A stretch of 64,000 nt of DNA from Aureococcus anophagefferens (GCF_000186865.1 NW_008705574.1:468166-532165), one strand, 5' to 3'; positions 46,655 to 56,639 are shown, numbered from the stretch's first letter. Notes: generated by a model from the letters alone, not told the origin. Numbers and translations are program-made.

Positions 46655-49600
46655 TCAGCTCGAGGGCTCGGCGAGGAAGGCCGTGGGGTCGGCGCCGTCC
46701 GTTCCGCGGAACGAGTCGGCGCCGTAGGGGGCCTGCGGGCGGAAGTCGTTTCCGCCGAGCGGGAAGCCGGGCCGGTCCCGGAGGAAGTCCGGCGGCGGCG
46801 ACCGCGNNNNNNNNNNNNNNNNNNNNNNNNNNNNNNNNNNNNNNNNNNNNNNNNNNNNNNNNNNNNNNNNNNNNNNNNNNNNNNNNNNNNNNNNNNNNNN
46901 NNNNNNNNNNNNNNNNNNNNNNNNNNNNNNNNNNNNNNNNNNNNNNNNNNNNNNNNNNNNNNNNNNNNNNNNNNNNNNNNNNNNNNNNNNNNNNNNNNNN
47001 NNNNNNNNNNNNNNNNNNNNNNNNNNNNNNNNNNNNNNNNNNNNNNNNNNNNNNNNNNNNNNNNNNNNNNNNNNNNNNNNNNNNNNNNNNNNNNNNNNNN
47101 NNNNNNNNNNNNNNNNNNNNNNNNNNNNNNNNNNNNNNNNNNNNNNNNNNNNNNNNNNNNNNNNNNNNNNNNNNNNNNNNNNNNNNNNNNNNNNNNNNNN
47201 NNNNNNNNNNNNNNNNNNNNNNNNNNNNNNNNNNNNNNNNNNNNNNNNNNNNNNNNNNNNNNNNNNNNNNNNNNNNNNNNNNNNNNNNNNNNNNNNNNNN
47301 NNNNNNNNNNNNNNNNNNNNNNNNNNNNNNNNNNNNNNNNNNNNNNNNNNNNNNNNNNNNNNNNNNNNNNNNNNNNNNNNNNNNNNNNNNNNNNNNNNNN
47401 NNNNNNNNNNNNNNNNNNNNNNNNNNNNNNNNNNNNNNNNNNNNNNNNNNNNNNNNNNNNNNNNNNNNNNNNNNNNNNNNNNNNNNNNNNNNNNNNNNNN
47501 NNNNNNNNNNNNNNNNNNNNNNNNNNNNNNNNNNNNNNNNNNNNNNNNNNNNNNNNNNNNNNNNNNNNNNNNNNNNNNNNNNNNNNNNNNNNNNNNNNNN
47601 NNNTGGGCCCAGCCCAGGTCGCCCAAGAGCTGGCTCACCTCGGCTTGGGTGCGAGAAACGGTCACGTCCGCGGACAGCCGCGCGTTCTCCAGCACCGTGT
47701 CGAAGGTCGCGTCGTCGCGGAAGAGCTCCAGGCCCGCCTCCGCCTTGGCGTGGTACTGGACGAGCGCGAGACTTCGAAGCTCGAAGACCTTCCACTCGGA
47801 CCACGGCACGCCGACGACCGCGCGTTCCAAAGCGGCCACGAGGCGCGCCTCGCCCCAGCAGCCGGCGATGGCCACGGCGTAGATCAGGTTCGCCAGCTCC
47901 TGGGGCTTGAACAAAGCCGCCGCGGCGACGCACGCGTCCGCGAGGTCGCGGCAGAGCCGCTCCGTCGTCGCCGCGCCGACCGTCGCGAACGCCCAGGCGA
48001 TGTTCGCGAGCTCCTGGGGCTTGAAGTCGTCGGCGCGCCGCGCGGCCTCGCGGCCGATGGCCTCGAAGAGCTGGGGCGCGTCGACGTTGACCTTGGCGTA
48101 GGACCACGCGACGTTCGCGAGCTGCTGCGGCGAGAACTGGCGCGCGCGGCCCGCGGCCTCGCGCGCGGCGGCGCAGAAGAGCTCCCGGGGCTTCTGGTTC
48201 GCCTTGGCGTAGACGTGGACCAACGCCGCGATGCCCAACGCGCCCAGGCGCCCCTCCATGCGCGCGGCCGCGCGCGCGACGCGGTCCCAGAGCTCGCGGC
48301 ACCGCGCGAGTTCGTCGTGCTCGAAGCAGTTGGACCCCTCGAGGGGCTCCCGCGCCTTCGCCGACGCCCCGATGGCGTGCAGCGCGCCCGCGGCGTTGGC
48401 CAGGTCCTGCGTGTTGAACTCGTGGAGCCGCGTCGCCGCGTGCGCCGATAACGCCTCGAAGACGACGCCCGGCGACGCCAAGGACGTCGCGCAGCTCAGC
48501 ATGATCGTCGCGATGCCCTGGGGGCTGAACTGGTCCCGCGCGTTGGGGCGCGCGAGGCGCGCGAGCACCTCGTTGGCGACGGCGACGTAGAGCCGCGGCA
48601 CCGCGTGCGACATGCGCGCGTTGTTGAAGGCCCAGACGATCGACGCGATGTTCTGCGTGTTGAGCGACGCGATGCGCCGCTCGGCCTCGGACGCCAGCGC
48701 GACGAAGAGGCGCGGGGCGCTGTGCTTGATCGTCGCGAAGGCCCAGGCGATGTTCGAGATCGCCTGGGCGGACAATTCCGACGCTCGCCCCGCGGATTCG
48801 CGCGCGAGCGCGTCGAAGAGCTCCGGCGCCTGGACGCCTGGGCAGCAAAAGGGTGATTCAACGTCGCTTCAACGTGAGTGTTCCGCGCGCGCGCGTTCCG
48901 GGAAACGCATCCACGCTTCGAGAACCTTCCGAGAGATGATCGCTCGTCCAAAAATCAGCCGAAACGAGTGGAAAACGGCCGAGATAGGAGCCTTTGAAGT
49001 TGGGAATTTCGCTCTCTTTTGCTGCCCTGCTGGACGCCCGCGAGCGCGAAGGCGTAGGCCGTGTTCGACAGGTTCTGCTCGTTGAAGGTCGCGACCTTGG
49101 GCTCCGACTCCTTCGCCAAAGCGGCGAACAAGTCGTCGGACGCGTGGCCCGCCGTCGCGAACGCCCAAGAAGCTATAGAAAGCTCCTGCGCGTTGAGCTC
49201 CGCGGCCCTCGCCTCCGTCTCCTCGGCGAGGCAGGCGTAGAAGGAGCCGCCGCCCGTGCGCGCCGTCGCGTAGGCCCAGGCGACGTTGACGACCTCGCGC
49301 GCGGAGAACATCTTGACCCGGAGCTCCGCGACCTTGGCGATCTCCGCGAGGACGCGCCGCTCCTTGAGCTGCGTGCCGCAGCCGAGCTTGGCGAGCGAGT
49401 GGGCGATGTTCGCGAGCGACTGGGGGCCGCACCACGACGGGTCCGTCGCGACGTTGATCCACGCCTCGTCGAGCATGTTGTGGAACCGCGCGTCGTTGCG
49501 GATCGCGAGCGCCGTCTGCGCGCCGGGCCCGCCGCCGCGGCGGTGCTCGCCGTCGCGGCCGCTCTCGCCGCGGTTGAGCCGCGTGAACGCCGTGGCGAGG

Positions 49601-50598
49601 TTGACGTCGTTGACGCACTTCGTCGAGTCGTAGAGCGCCAGCACGTCGCCGGCGTTGCGGCAGCCCATGAAGCGGCGGTTGAGCTCGATCGCCGCGCGGG
49701 GCGGCGCGCCGCGGCGGTCGCCGTTGCGCCGCGACGACCGCTCGCCGCGGCGCCGCCGGTCGTCCTTGCGCGTGTCGCCGCCGGCCGGCGCCGCCGGGGG
49801 CTGCTGCGGCGGCTGCCGGGGCTGCTGCGGCGCCGGCTGCGGCGCCGCGCGCGCGTAGGGCGCCGGCTGGCCGTAGGGCTGGCCGTAGGGCTGGTAGGCG
49901 TTCGCGCCGAAGCCCTGCGGCGCGTTCGCGCCGAAGCCCTGCGGCGCGCCGAAGCCCTGCTGCGGCGCGAAGCCCTGCTGCGGGAAGCCCTGCTGCGGCG
50001 GGAAGCCCTGGCTCGGCTGCGGGAAGCCCTGGCTCGGCTGCGCGAAGCCCTGCGCGAAGCCCTGGGGGGCGCCGAAGCCCGGGAAGGCGTTGAAGCCCGT
50101 CGCCGGCGGCGCGGCGGCCCCGGGCTGGAACGACGGCGCGTAGACGGAGCCGAGCTGCGCCTGCTGCGGCGCGTACGCCGGCCGCGCCGGTATCGAGACC
50201 GGTCGCGGCGCGGCGGGCGCCGCGGGCGGCGCGCCCCAGCCCGGCTGCGGGCCGCCGGCCCAGCCGCCGCCGCCGTCGGCGGCCCAGGGCGAGCCCGGCG
50301 CGTAGCCCGCGAGCGGCGCGAAGTTCGTCGGGGGCAGCGCCGCGCGCAGGTCCTGGGTCGTCGTCAGCGGGCTCAGGCCCATGGGGAGGTAGTGCGGCGG
50401 CGGCGCCGGGGGGTCCAGGCGCTTTTCCCCCGGGAACCCCGGCGCCCCCGCGTAGGCCGCGGGGTCTTGCGGGTGGGCCATCGGGCCCCCGACACCGCGC
50501 GTCTCGCTCGGGGCCGACACACCAATGCAGACGCCGACGGGTTTGCCCCAATCTGCCTGAGAAACCTCGGCGAGCGTCGGGTTTGTGGGTGCGTGCAT
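46655..50598 (-). CDS. Second OPR/FASTK-like repeat protein with Gln/Gly/Phe-rich N-terminus, gapped
   Basis: Exons 49038-50598 and 46655-48837, the latter interrupted by 797 N, which probably hide the RAP domain. The N-terminal 260 residues are low complexity: PQQGFG/AQGFAQP repeats and Pro/Gln runs. Then come about ten helical repeats like those of the protein at 2035 (FSAREVVNVAWAYATA, LNAQELSIASWAFATA, FSPQQLANVAWSYAKV, FKPQELANIAWAFATV). Before the gap, SRTQAEVSQLLGDLGWA parallels the pre-RAP linker of the other protein. No plastid presequence is visible, so location is open. RNA binding is inferred from the family. The intron is an introner (48838-49037). Chosen start ATG 50598; 50481 is an alternative. 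Confidence 0.7.
46807..47603. other. Assembly gap (797 N)
   Basis: Run of N inside the C-terminal half of the second repeat protein. Confidence 0.99.
48838..49037 (-). mobile_element. Introner family B, copy 2 (GC donor)
   Basis: Element 48838-49029 (192 bp) flanked by the perfect duplication GCGTCCAG in gene orientation (plus CTGGACGC at 48830-48837 and 49030-49037). Ends CAGGGCAGCAAAAGAG and CTTTTGCTGCCCAG are inverted repeats. Intron 200 nt with GC donor. Splicing gives FALAGVQAPELFDALA, restoring a helical repeat. Confidence 0.9.
49880..50080 (-). repeat. Tandem repeat encoding PQQGF/AQGF units
   Basis: gaagccctg-containing units of variable spacing inside the second repeat-protein gene. 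Prion-like composition (Gln, Gly, Phe, Pro). Confidence 0.75.
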
Positions 50599-50705
50599 TC
50601 TTGCCCTTCACGGCGCGCGCGATCGATATCGAGACGTACTTCGCAGCCAGCGGCCTCGATCACCGGACCCCCGCGCGAAGGGCCGGAGGAGACGCCGGTT
50701 ACCCC

Positions 50706-52448
50706 CTAGTGCGCGAACTGGCGCGCGTCGCCCTTGGCGCGCTTGCCGTAGGGGTTGGACGCGGAGAAGTCGTGGCCGGACGCGCGGCGCTGGTCCTTGG
50801 GCCCGCGGCCCTGCTTGCGGCGGGCCTGGGTGTCGCCGCGCGCCGAGAGGTTGAGGTCGACGCGCGGCGGCACCGCGAAGCCGAAGGCCGCGGCGACGGC
50901 GGCGAGGTCGAGCGCGTGGACGTTGAAGACGTCCTTGTGGCCGTGGGACGCGTAGGCCAGCAGGTAGGAGCGGTAGGCGTCCTTGGCCGCCTTGTGGAGG
51001 TAGTAGTTCTTCTCGACGAGCTTCGTCAGCGCGGACTGCACGTTCGCGACCTTGCCGACCGCGAACTCGTACTCGTGGAGCGCGACCTTGGCCGCCCGGA
51101 GGAACTTGAGGAAGCCGAGCTCGGACGGAATGAGGAACAGGAGCGCCTTGCCGTCGCCATCGCCGCCGCGCGCCGTGCGGCCGACGCGGTGGATGTACTC
51201 GCGGGGGTCGTCCGGCGGATCGTACTGCACGATCCAGTGGACCTTGGGGATGTCGAGCCCGCGCGCGGCGACGTCCGTGCACAGCAGCACGCCGGACGTG
51301 GCGCGGCAGAACTCGAAGAAGGTCGCCGTGCGCTTCGCCTGCTTCTGGCGGCCGTGGATGTCGAGCACGGGCACGTCGACGTAGTTCAGCAGATCCGCGT
51401 AGAACTTCACGGCGTTGCAGGAGGAGAAGAAGACCATGACCTTGTGCTTCTTCGCGTGGCGCTTGAGGAAGGAGAAGAGGAGGCGGAAGCGGTCGCCGGG
51501 CTCGACGACGACGTAGCCCTGCTCGAGGCCCGCGACCGTCGACGTCGTCTCCGCGTCGTGGACGCCGACGTAGACGGGCTCGCTCTTGATGGCCAGCCGC
51601 GCCAGGTCCTCGACCTTGCGCGTCTGCGTCGCCGAAAACAAGGCCGTCTGCCGCGTGCCCGGCAGGCAGCGGACGATGCCCCGCAGGTCGTCCTCGAAGC
51701 CCTGCTCGAGGATCCGATCCGCCTCGTCGCAGACGAACATCAGCAGGTTCTTGAAGACGAAGCCGGACGTGTTCTGCAGGTGGTCCAGCAGCCGCCCCGG
51801 CGTCGCCACGAGGATGCACACGCCCTTGCCCAGGCGCTCCGCCTCGCCGCGGCGGTTCGCGCCGCCGATGACCAGACCGTGCGTGTGGCCGTGCTTCGCG
51901 ACGCTCAGCAGCTCCCGCAGGACCCCGTAGATCTGCAGCGACAGCTCCCGCGTCGGCGAGATCACGAGGCCGCCCAGGCCGCTCCGCTGCTGGAAGCGCG
52001 CCTTCGTCAGCAGCTCCACGAGCGGGATGAGGAACGCGAGCGTCTTCCCCGAGCCCGTCTTCGCGTTCCCGAGCAGGTCCCGGCCCTCGAGGAGCGGCGG
52101 GATGGCCTTGTCCTGGATCTTCGACAGTCTCTCGAGGCCCATGGCCTTGAGCGCCGCCTGCGTGCCGTCCGTCAGCGGGAGGCTGTCGAAGCGCGTCTCG
52201 CTGAACATCGACGTCGCGTTCGACGGCCGCGCGGGCGCCGCCTCGGCCTCCTCCGCGGCCTCCTCCTCGGCGGCGGGCGCCGCGGCGACGTCCTCCGCGT
52301 CGTCGTCGTCCTCGGGCGCCTTCTTCTTCTTCGCCTTGCGCTTCTTCTTCGCCGCGCGCGACTGGCCCTCCTCGACGTCGGGCTGCTTCGCTTCGCCCTG
52401 GAGCTTGCGCTTGAGCATTTTCGCCTTCTTCTTCAAAGCCTTGTCCAT
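50706..52448 (-). CDS. DDX18: DEAD-box RNA helicase DDX18/HAS1
   Basis: 580 residues, single exon. A Lys-rich, acidic N-terminal tail (nucleolar type) precedes the core: AKTGSGKT (I), [14 protein letters not shown] (Ia), [13 protein letters not shown] (Ib), CDEADRIL (II), FSATQ (III), [12 protein letters not shown] (V), [10 protein letters not shown] (VI). The HAS1-specific segments [19 protein letters not shown] and [15 protein letters not shown] are present, then a basic tail. HAS1 remodels pre-60S and pre-40S particles in the nucleolus. The first residue of motif II is preceded by Cys, as seen in some family members. Confidence 0.85.
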   Translation of the reverse strand: MDKALKKKAKMLKRKLQGEAKQPDVEEGQSRAAKKKRKAKKKKAPEDDDDAEDVAAAPAAEEEAAEEAEAAPARPSNATSMFSETRFDSLPLTDGTQAALKAMGLERLSKIQDKAIPPLLEGRDLLGNAKTGSGKTLAFLIPLVELLTKARFQQRSGLGGLVISPTRELSLQIYGVLRELLSVAKHGHTHGLVIGGANRRGEAERLGKGVCILVATPGRLLDHLQNTSGFVFKNLLMFVCDEADRILEQGFEDDLRGIVRCLPGTRQTALFSATQTRKVEDLARLAIKSEPVYVGVHDAETTSTVAGLEQGYVVVEPGDRFRLLFSFLKRHAKKHKVMVFFSSCNAVKFYADLLNYVDVPVLDIHGRQKQAKRTATFFEFCRATSGVLLCTDVAARGLDIPKVHWIVQYDPPDDPREYIHRVGRTARGGDGDGKALLFLIPSELGFLKFLRAAKVALHEYEFAVGKVANVQSALTKLVEKNYYLHKAAKDAYRSYLLAYASHGHKDVFNVHALDLAAVAAAFGFAVPPRVDLNLSARGDTQARRKQGRGPKDQRRASGHDFSASNPYGKRAKGDARQFAH

Positions 52449-52663
52449 GGCGCGCCTACGACGGTCGGTGGGTCGTGCGCGCGTTGTGGTCGCAGCGGAG
52501 ACGCCGGCGCATCACCTCTCGTCGAGCTCTCGTATCGCCTGTTTGGGCGCTTGACGCGGTTGTTGCACCTGGCGCTCGACGGCGTCCGCCCGAGGTCGGG
52601 AGGTCGGGATATTGCACGCGTCCGAGGCTCGCGGAGTGTGTCGCGTCGTTTACCGCGCCCATT

Positions 52664-54160
52664 CTACTCCGCGAGCCCGCGCCTCGCGCGCGCGGCGGCC
52701 GCCGCGACGCGCGCGAGCTTCCGCGCGCCGGAGCGCCGCACGAGCGTGAGGAGGTCCGCCTCGAGGAACCCGCGCGCGTCCGCGCCGCAGGGCCGCGCCG
52801 GCGTCTGCGCCGTGGAGCCCTGGTGGAGCACGTGGAGCACCGCGGGGTCGGCCGCGTCGTCGTCCGTGAAGGCGACGCACGCCGCGCCGCGCTTCGACGC
52901 CTGGAGGAGGAACGAGTAGTCCTCGCCCATGTGCCAGGCCGCGTCGTAGGGGTGCGCGAGCGCGAGCGCGCGCGTGTAGACGTAGCAGAAGCCGAAGCCC
53001 CAGGTCCGCGAGTGCCACTCGGGCCAGCCCTGGCCTGTGTGCAAATCAACCAGTGAGCTGGGACGTCGGGGCCAAACTTCAGAATTCTCTAGCTCGGTCA
53101 AATCGAAGTCGATTCGGCTGATTTTTGGACGAATCGATTGCTCTTAGCGAGTTCTCGAAGCACGGCGGAAGTGCTCGTGTCAAAACATTCGCATAAGCGC
53201 ACATTGAAGTCGGGTTGAAGATTTGATTTGCACACAGGCCCCGGCGCGTCGCCTCGGACGCCGCGCGGTCGACCTTGCTGTCGAAGACGCGGAGCTCGCT
53301 CTGCTCGACGTCGAAGCACGCGAACGACGCGAGCTTCGCCTGGGCGGGAAACACAATATGCAACACGACGAGAGAGAAGACGATTCGTCCGAATATCAGC
53401 CTTCGATGTGACCGAGAGGGTTTGAAGTTTTGCCGGCTCGCCGGCCGTTTCCGGCGCGGAGCTTCGCGAAATCCGACGCGCCGAGGCCCGCGACCATGCG
53501 CGCGAGGTACGCCGACCGGTAGCAGTCGTCGTCGTCGAAGTGGGCCAGCACCTCGCCCCGCGCCATGGTCGCGAGGCGGTTGCGCTTCGCGCCGAGGTTG
53601 GAGTCGCCGGAGGGCTCGTGCTCGTAGCGCACGCGGCCGTCGCTCGCCGCGACCTCGAGCCAGAACGCGCTCGGCGCGGCGCCGCCGGTCTCGTAGACGC
53701 AGAGCTCGCGCGGCTCGTAGGTCTGGCGGGCGAAGCACTCGTAGAGGTTCGCGTGCGCCCAGCGCCGCGCGGGCGTCGTCGGCGTCACGACGGACACGAG
53801 CCGCGCGTCCGACGGGCCGGGCGGCGGCAGCGGCGGGAAGTCCGTCGGGAGGGTGCCCGTTTTCTGCGCGTTTTTTTTCGCCTCGGACGACGCGCGGCGC
53901 CGCACGGTCTCGTCGACCGCGGCGAAGAACGGCGCGCTCGCCCAGCCCTGGCGGCCGCGCCAATCGATCAGGAGCCGCTCCGCCTTGCGGCCGTCGTCGC
54001 GGTAGACGCCGCGCCGCGCGAGGACGCGCGCGACGGCGCCGCGCGGCATCTCGAAGGCCGGGGCCGAGCTCAGGGACGCGTCGGCGCGGACGCGCGCGCC
54101 GTGCGGACCCGAGCACACGACCAGTGGTGACGATGCCGATGAGGCGACGAGCTCCGCCAT
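52664..54160 (-). CDS. GT2-like glycosyltransferase with N-terminal SH3-like segment and two introners
   Basis: Exons 53468-54160, 53246-53339 and 52664-53034 join to 385 codons. The first 75 residues look like an SH3-type barrel (PLVVCSGPHGARVRADASL, LLIDWRGRQGWAS). The GT-A core has SVVTPTTPARRWAHANLYEC, the nucleotide segment LGAKRNRLATMARGEVLAHF, then the metal-binding DDDD. The C-terminal part has WGFGFCYVYTRALAL and HMGEDYSFLLQASKRG, consistent with the catalytic ED motif of GT2 enzymes. No signal peptide is seen, so it may act in the cytosol. The middle exon (94 nt) lies between two introners of different families. Start at 54160 rather than 54241 because the upstream extension looks non-coding. 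Confidence 0.7.
53035..53245 (-). mobile_element. Introner family A, copy 3 (GC donor)
   Basis: Element 53035-53237 (203 bp) with perfect outer inverted repeats. Duplication GCCCTGGC at 53027-53034 and GCCCCGGC at 53238-53245 (one mismatch). In gene orientation the intron starts GCCGGGGC and ends CACACAG (211 nt). Splicing gives EATRQGWPEW. Differs from copy 2 at about nine positions by eye. Confidence 0.9.
53340..53467 (-). mobile_element. Diverged introner (128 nt, GC donor)
   Basis: Duplication GCGAAGCTC on both sides in gene orientation (plus GAGCTTCGC at 53331-53339 and 53459-53467). The core keeps GGCTGATATTCGGACGAATCG, related to the shared family A/B core. Ends with TTTCCCGCCCAG, as family B copy 3 does. 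Removal joins GLGASDF to AKLASFACF. Confidence 0.8.
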
Positions 54161-54346
54161 CGTGCGCAACGGATCAGGAACGCCGTCGCAATGGATCGAT
54201 TCGAGCGCAAGGGATGTCCACCATGCTCGACCCGAGCGCAAGGGATGACCCGGGCAGCCCGATTCCGTGGGGCAGCCCCTTGATAAAGAGTTTTGCCACG
54301 GTAACTTCCATCAAGCAGGACCAGTCGTTTCCTCCAACGGTAGCGC

Positions 54347-54419
54347 GCCTTGCTAGCTCAGTCGGTAGAGCGCACGACTCTTAATCGTGTGGTCGTGGGT
54401 TCGAGCCCCACGTGAGGTG
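54347..54419 (+). tRNA. tRNA-Lys(CTT)
   Basis: Cloverleaf folds by hand: D-arm TAGCTCAGTCGGTAGAGC, anticodon stem CACGA/TCGTG with loop CTCTTAA (anticodon CTT), T-arm GTGGGTTCGAGCCCCAC. The acceptor stem contains G-T pairs. First of three plus-strand tRNAs. Confidence 0.85.
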
Positions 54420-54530
54420 TCACTTCTTCTTTTTCCTCTTGATGGGGACGATCCGGGTCTTCCCCGGATGCTTCTTGGCTTCGGGGGCAGGCCTCCGGGC
54501 GCCTTCGGGTTCCCGGGGTCTTCCTCGGAT

Positions 54531-54602
54531 GCTTCTTTAGCTCAGTGGCAGAGCACTACCCTCGTAAGGTAATGGTCGATGGTTCGATCCCGTCAAGAAG
54601 CT
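54531..54602 (+). tRNA. tRNA-Thr(CGT), copy 1
   Basis: Acceptor GCTTCTT/AAGAAGC, D-arm TAGCTCAGTGGCAGAGC, anticodon loop CTCGTAA (anticodon CGT), T-loop TTCGATC. Identical over all 72 bases to the inverted copy at 56892-56963. Just upstream, at about 54468, lies a partial duplicate of its 5' end (ggatgcttcttggcttc). Confidence 0.9.
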
Positions 54603-54624
54603 ACCTTCAAGTTGAAGGCAAGTT

Positions 54625-54709
54625 GCGGATTTAGCTCAGTTGGGAGAGCGCCAGACTGAAGATCTCACGGTCCATCTGTAGGTCACCCGTTCGATCCGGG
54701 TAATTCGCA
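54625..54709 (+). tRNA. tRNA-Phe(GAA) with a short intron
   Basis: Acceptor GCGGATT/AATTCGC, anticodon loop CTGAAG followed by about 12 extra bases (near 54661-54672) before the 3' half of the anticodon stem. This is the standard position 37/38 for nuclear tRNA introns. T-arm ACCCGTTCGATCCGGGT. A T-run (TTCTCTTTTTTT) follows as Pol III terminator. Confidence 0.85.
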
Positions 54710-54752
54710 TTCTCTTTTTTTGTCCTTCGGATCCTGTTTTTTTTTTTTTTTT

Positions 54753-54851
54753 AACGTTGGTGTTCGTTTAGCTGGTTAGCAATCGTATACGGCAAGCCGA
54801 GAGAAATCGACGCATTTTACGTCGATTTGGTCCCATGTTGCCTTTTTTTTT
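54753..54851 (+). ncRNA. Candidate Pol III small RNA of unknown class
   Basis: About 90 bp between two T-runs (ending 54752 and starting 54843) inside the tRNA cluster. It contains a perfect 9-bp stem AAATCGACG/CGTCGATTT with a 7-base loop (54804-54828) and an A-box-like TTTAGCTGGTTAG. It does not match tRNA, U6 or 5S by eye. It could equally be the 5' region of the sulfatase gene. Confidence 0.3.
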
Positions 54852-54882
54852 CTCGAGCTCGAGGGCTGCCCCGACGACGACG

Positions 54883-56624
54883 ATGGGCCGGCGCTGGCAG
54901 GCGCCGGCCGTGGCGACGCTCAGCATCTTCGCCGCGGCGTGCCTCTTCCGCGAACGACAGACGCTCACCATCACCGCGCTGTCGTTCGACCGACCGACAA
55001 CCCGACATCCTGCTCGTGGTCCTCGACGACGTCGGCCACAACGACGTGGCCTGGGGGTCGAACGCCACGGACCTCGCCGGGCTCACGCCGACGCTCGAGG
55101 CGCTCGCGCGGCGCGGCGTCGTCCTCGACACCTACTACGGCCAGATGCAGTGCGCGCCCGCGCGCGCGGCGCTCCTCTCGGGCCGCTTCGCGCACCGCGT
55201 CGGCTTCTCGTCGAACGACCCCCTGGACCGCGAGGTCTTCCCCTACTCGAACTACTCCATCCCCCTGGGCGTCGAGCTCCTGCCCGGCCACCTCCGCGCG
55301 CGCGGGCGCGGCGTCCCGCACCTGTCGGTGAACGTCCGAACGACGATCCGTCGCAGGCTCGGCTACGCGACGCGCGGCGTGGGCAAGTGGAACGTGGGCC
55401 ACTGCTCGGAGCGGTACCTGCCCGCGGCGCGCGGCTTCGACGGCTTCACGGGCTACTTCTCGCCGGGGCTCTCCTATTTGGACTACACGCCCGACGCCGA
55501 GCGCGACTTCGTCGACGGCGCCGGCGGTGCCGCGGCGGCGTCCCGCGGCGGTTCCGACGCGAAGCTTTTTTCCCCGTAGGCTCGGCGCCGCTGAAGGACC
55601 TCTTCAGCCAGGCGGCGGACGGCGCGCTCGCGTTCCACGACGCGACGGTCGGAACCGTCCCGACGGACGAGGTCTTCGCGCGCGCGGCGCTCGCGGCCGT
55701 CGCCGACGTCGACGGGAAGAAACCCCTCTTCCTCTACGCGGCGTGGCAGGCGCCCCACTCGAACGCGCAGTTCCACGCGGCCAACTGGACCGCCGCATTC
55801 GGCGGTCCGCGGCCGACGCTCGAGGCGGTGGCGGCGCGGGGCCTCTTCGCGCAGCGCCTCGCCTTCGCGCAGGCCCTCGTCACCGTCGACTACAATGTCG
55901 AGCGCGTCTTCGACGCGCTGCGGGCGTCGTCGTCGCGCGACGTCGTCGTCGCGGTCGTCTCCGACAACGGCGGCTACCCGTGCGCGGCGGAGCTCGCGGG
56001 CTCCAACCACCCGCTGCGCGGGTCCAAGCTCCAGGGCTTCCAGGGCGGCGTCAAAGTCCCCGCGCGTTCCTCTACGCGTCGTCCTTCGACTCGGGGCGGG
56101 CCGGTGCGCGGTACTCCACGCCGATGCACCACGTCGACTGGCTCGCGACGCTCCGGTCCGCGGCGCTCGCCGGCGGCGCCCTGGACGCGGCCTACGACTC
56201 GCGCGACCACTGGGCGGCGCTCCGCGACGGCGAGACGGACGAGGCGCTCGAGGCGCGCGCGCTCGTCCTGGCCGCGGGGGACGGCTTCGCCGCGGTCGTC
56301 CAGGGCGGCTACAAGTACATGTGCGGCTTCGACACCTTCGGCTTCTACAACGTGACAGCCTACGACCAGATCCAGTGCTGGCCGGGGGACGCGAGCGAGG
56401 CGTGGCTCTTCGACCTCCGCGACGACCCGCGGGAGACCGCGAACGTCGACGACGACGAGGCGCGGGCCCGGCTCGCGGCGGTCGCTGCGGCGGCCGTCGA
56501 CGATGCGTACGTCCCCCAGCACGCGTTCGGCACCGAGGAGGGGAACGGCGCGGTCTTTCGCCATTTCCAGAGCGCGGGCGGCTTCGTGTCGCCTTTCGGA
56601 TGCGCGGTTAACTATCTCCGATGA
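54883..56624 (+). CDS. Arylsulfatase-like secreted enzyme, 3 exons, two apparent frame breaks
   Basis: Reads from MGRRWQAPAVATLS, a signal-anchor-like N-terminus. A frame change near 55005 (one extra base) precedes the first conserved block PDILLVVLDDVGHND, whose Asp pair binds Ca2+. The active-site motif MQCAPARAALLSGRF has CxPxR, the site for formylglycine. Intron 1 (55300 or 55306 to 55356) and intron 2 (55518-55579), both GC-AG, restore GYATRGVGKWNVGH and DFVDGSAPLKDLF. A second break near 56055 precedes FLYASSFDSG. Total coding length is divisible by three, so assembly error is as likely as a decaying gene. It removes sulfate esters, probably from polysaccharides. It lies between inverted identical tRNA-Thr genes. 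Confidence 0.65.
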
Positions 56625-56639
56625 GGCCGGTTTTGCTGG

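Noticed and set aside
49880..50080. Repeats resembling a CRISPR array
   Set aside because: Units are short, coding and irregular in spacing; the genome is eukaryotic.
54766..54800. tRNA-like sequence (tttagctggttag) after tRNA-Phe
   Set aside because: No T-arm or acceptor stem can be paired, so not called a tRNA; kept only as a candidate unknown RNA.
55300..55356. Exact donor of sulfatase intron 1
   Set aside because: Two GC donors (55300, 55306) both keep frame; the data do not decide, so no single junction is claimed.
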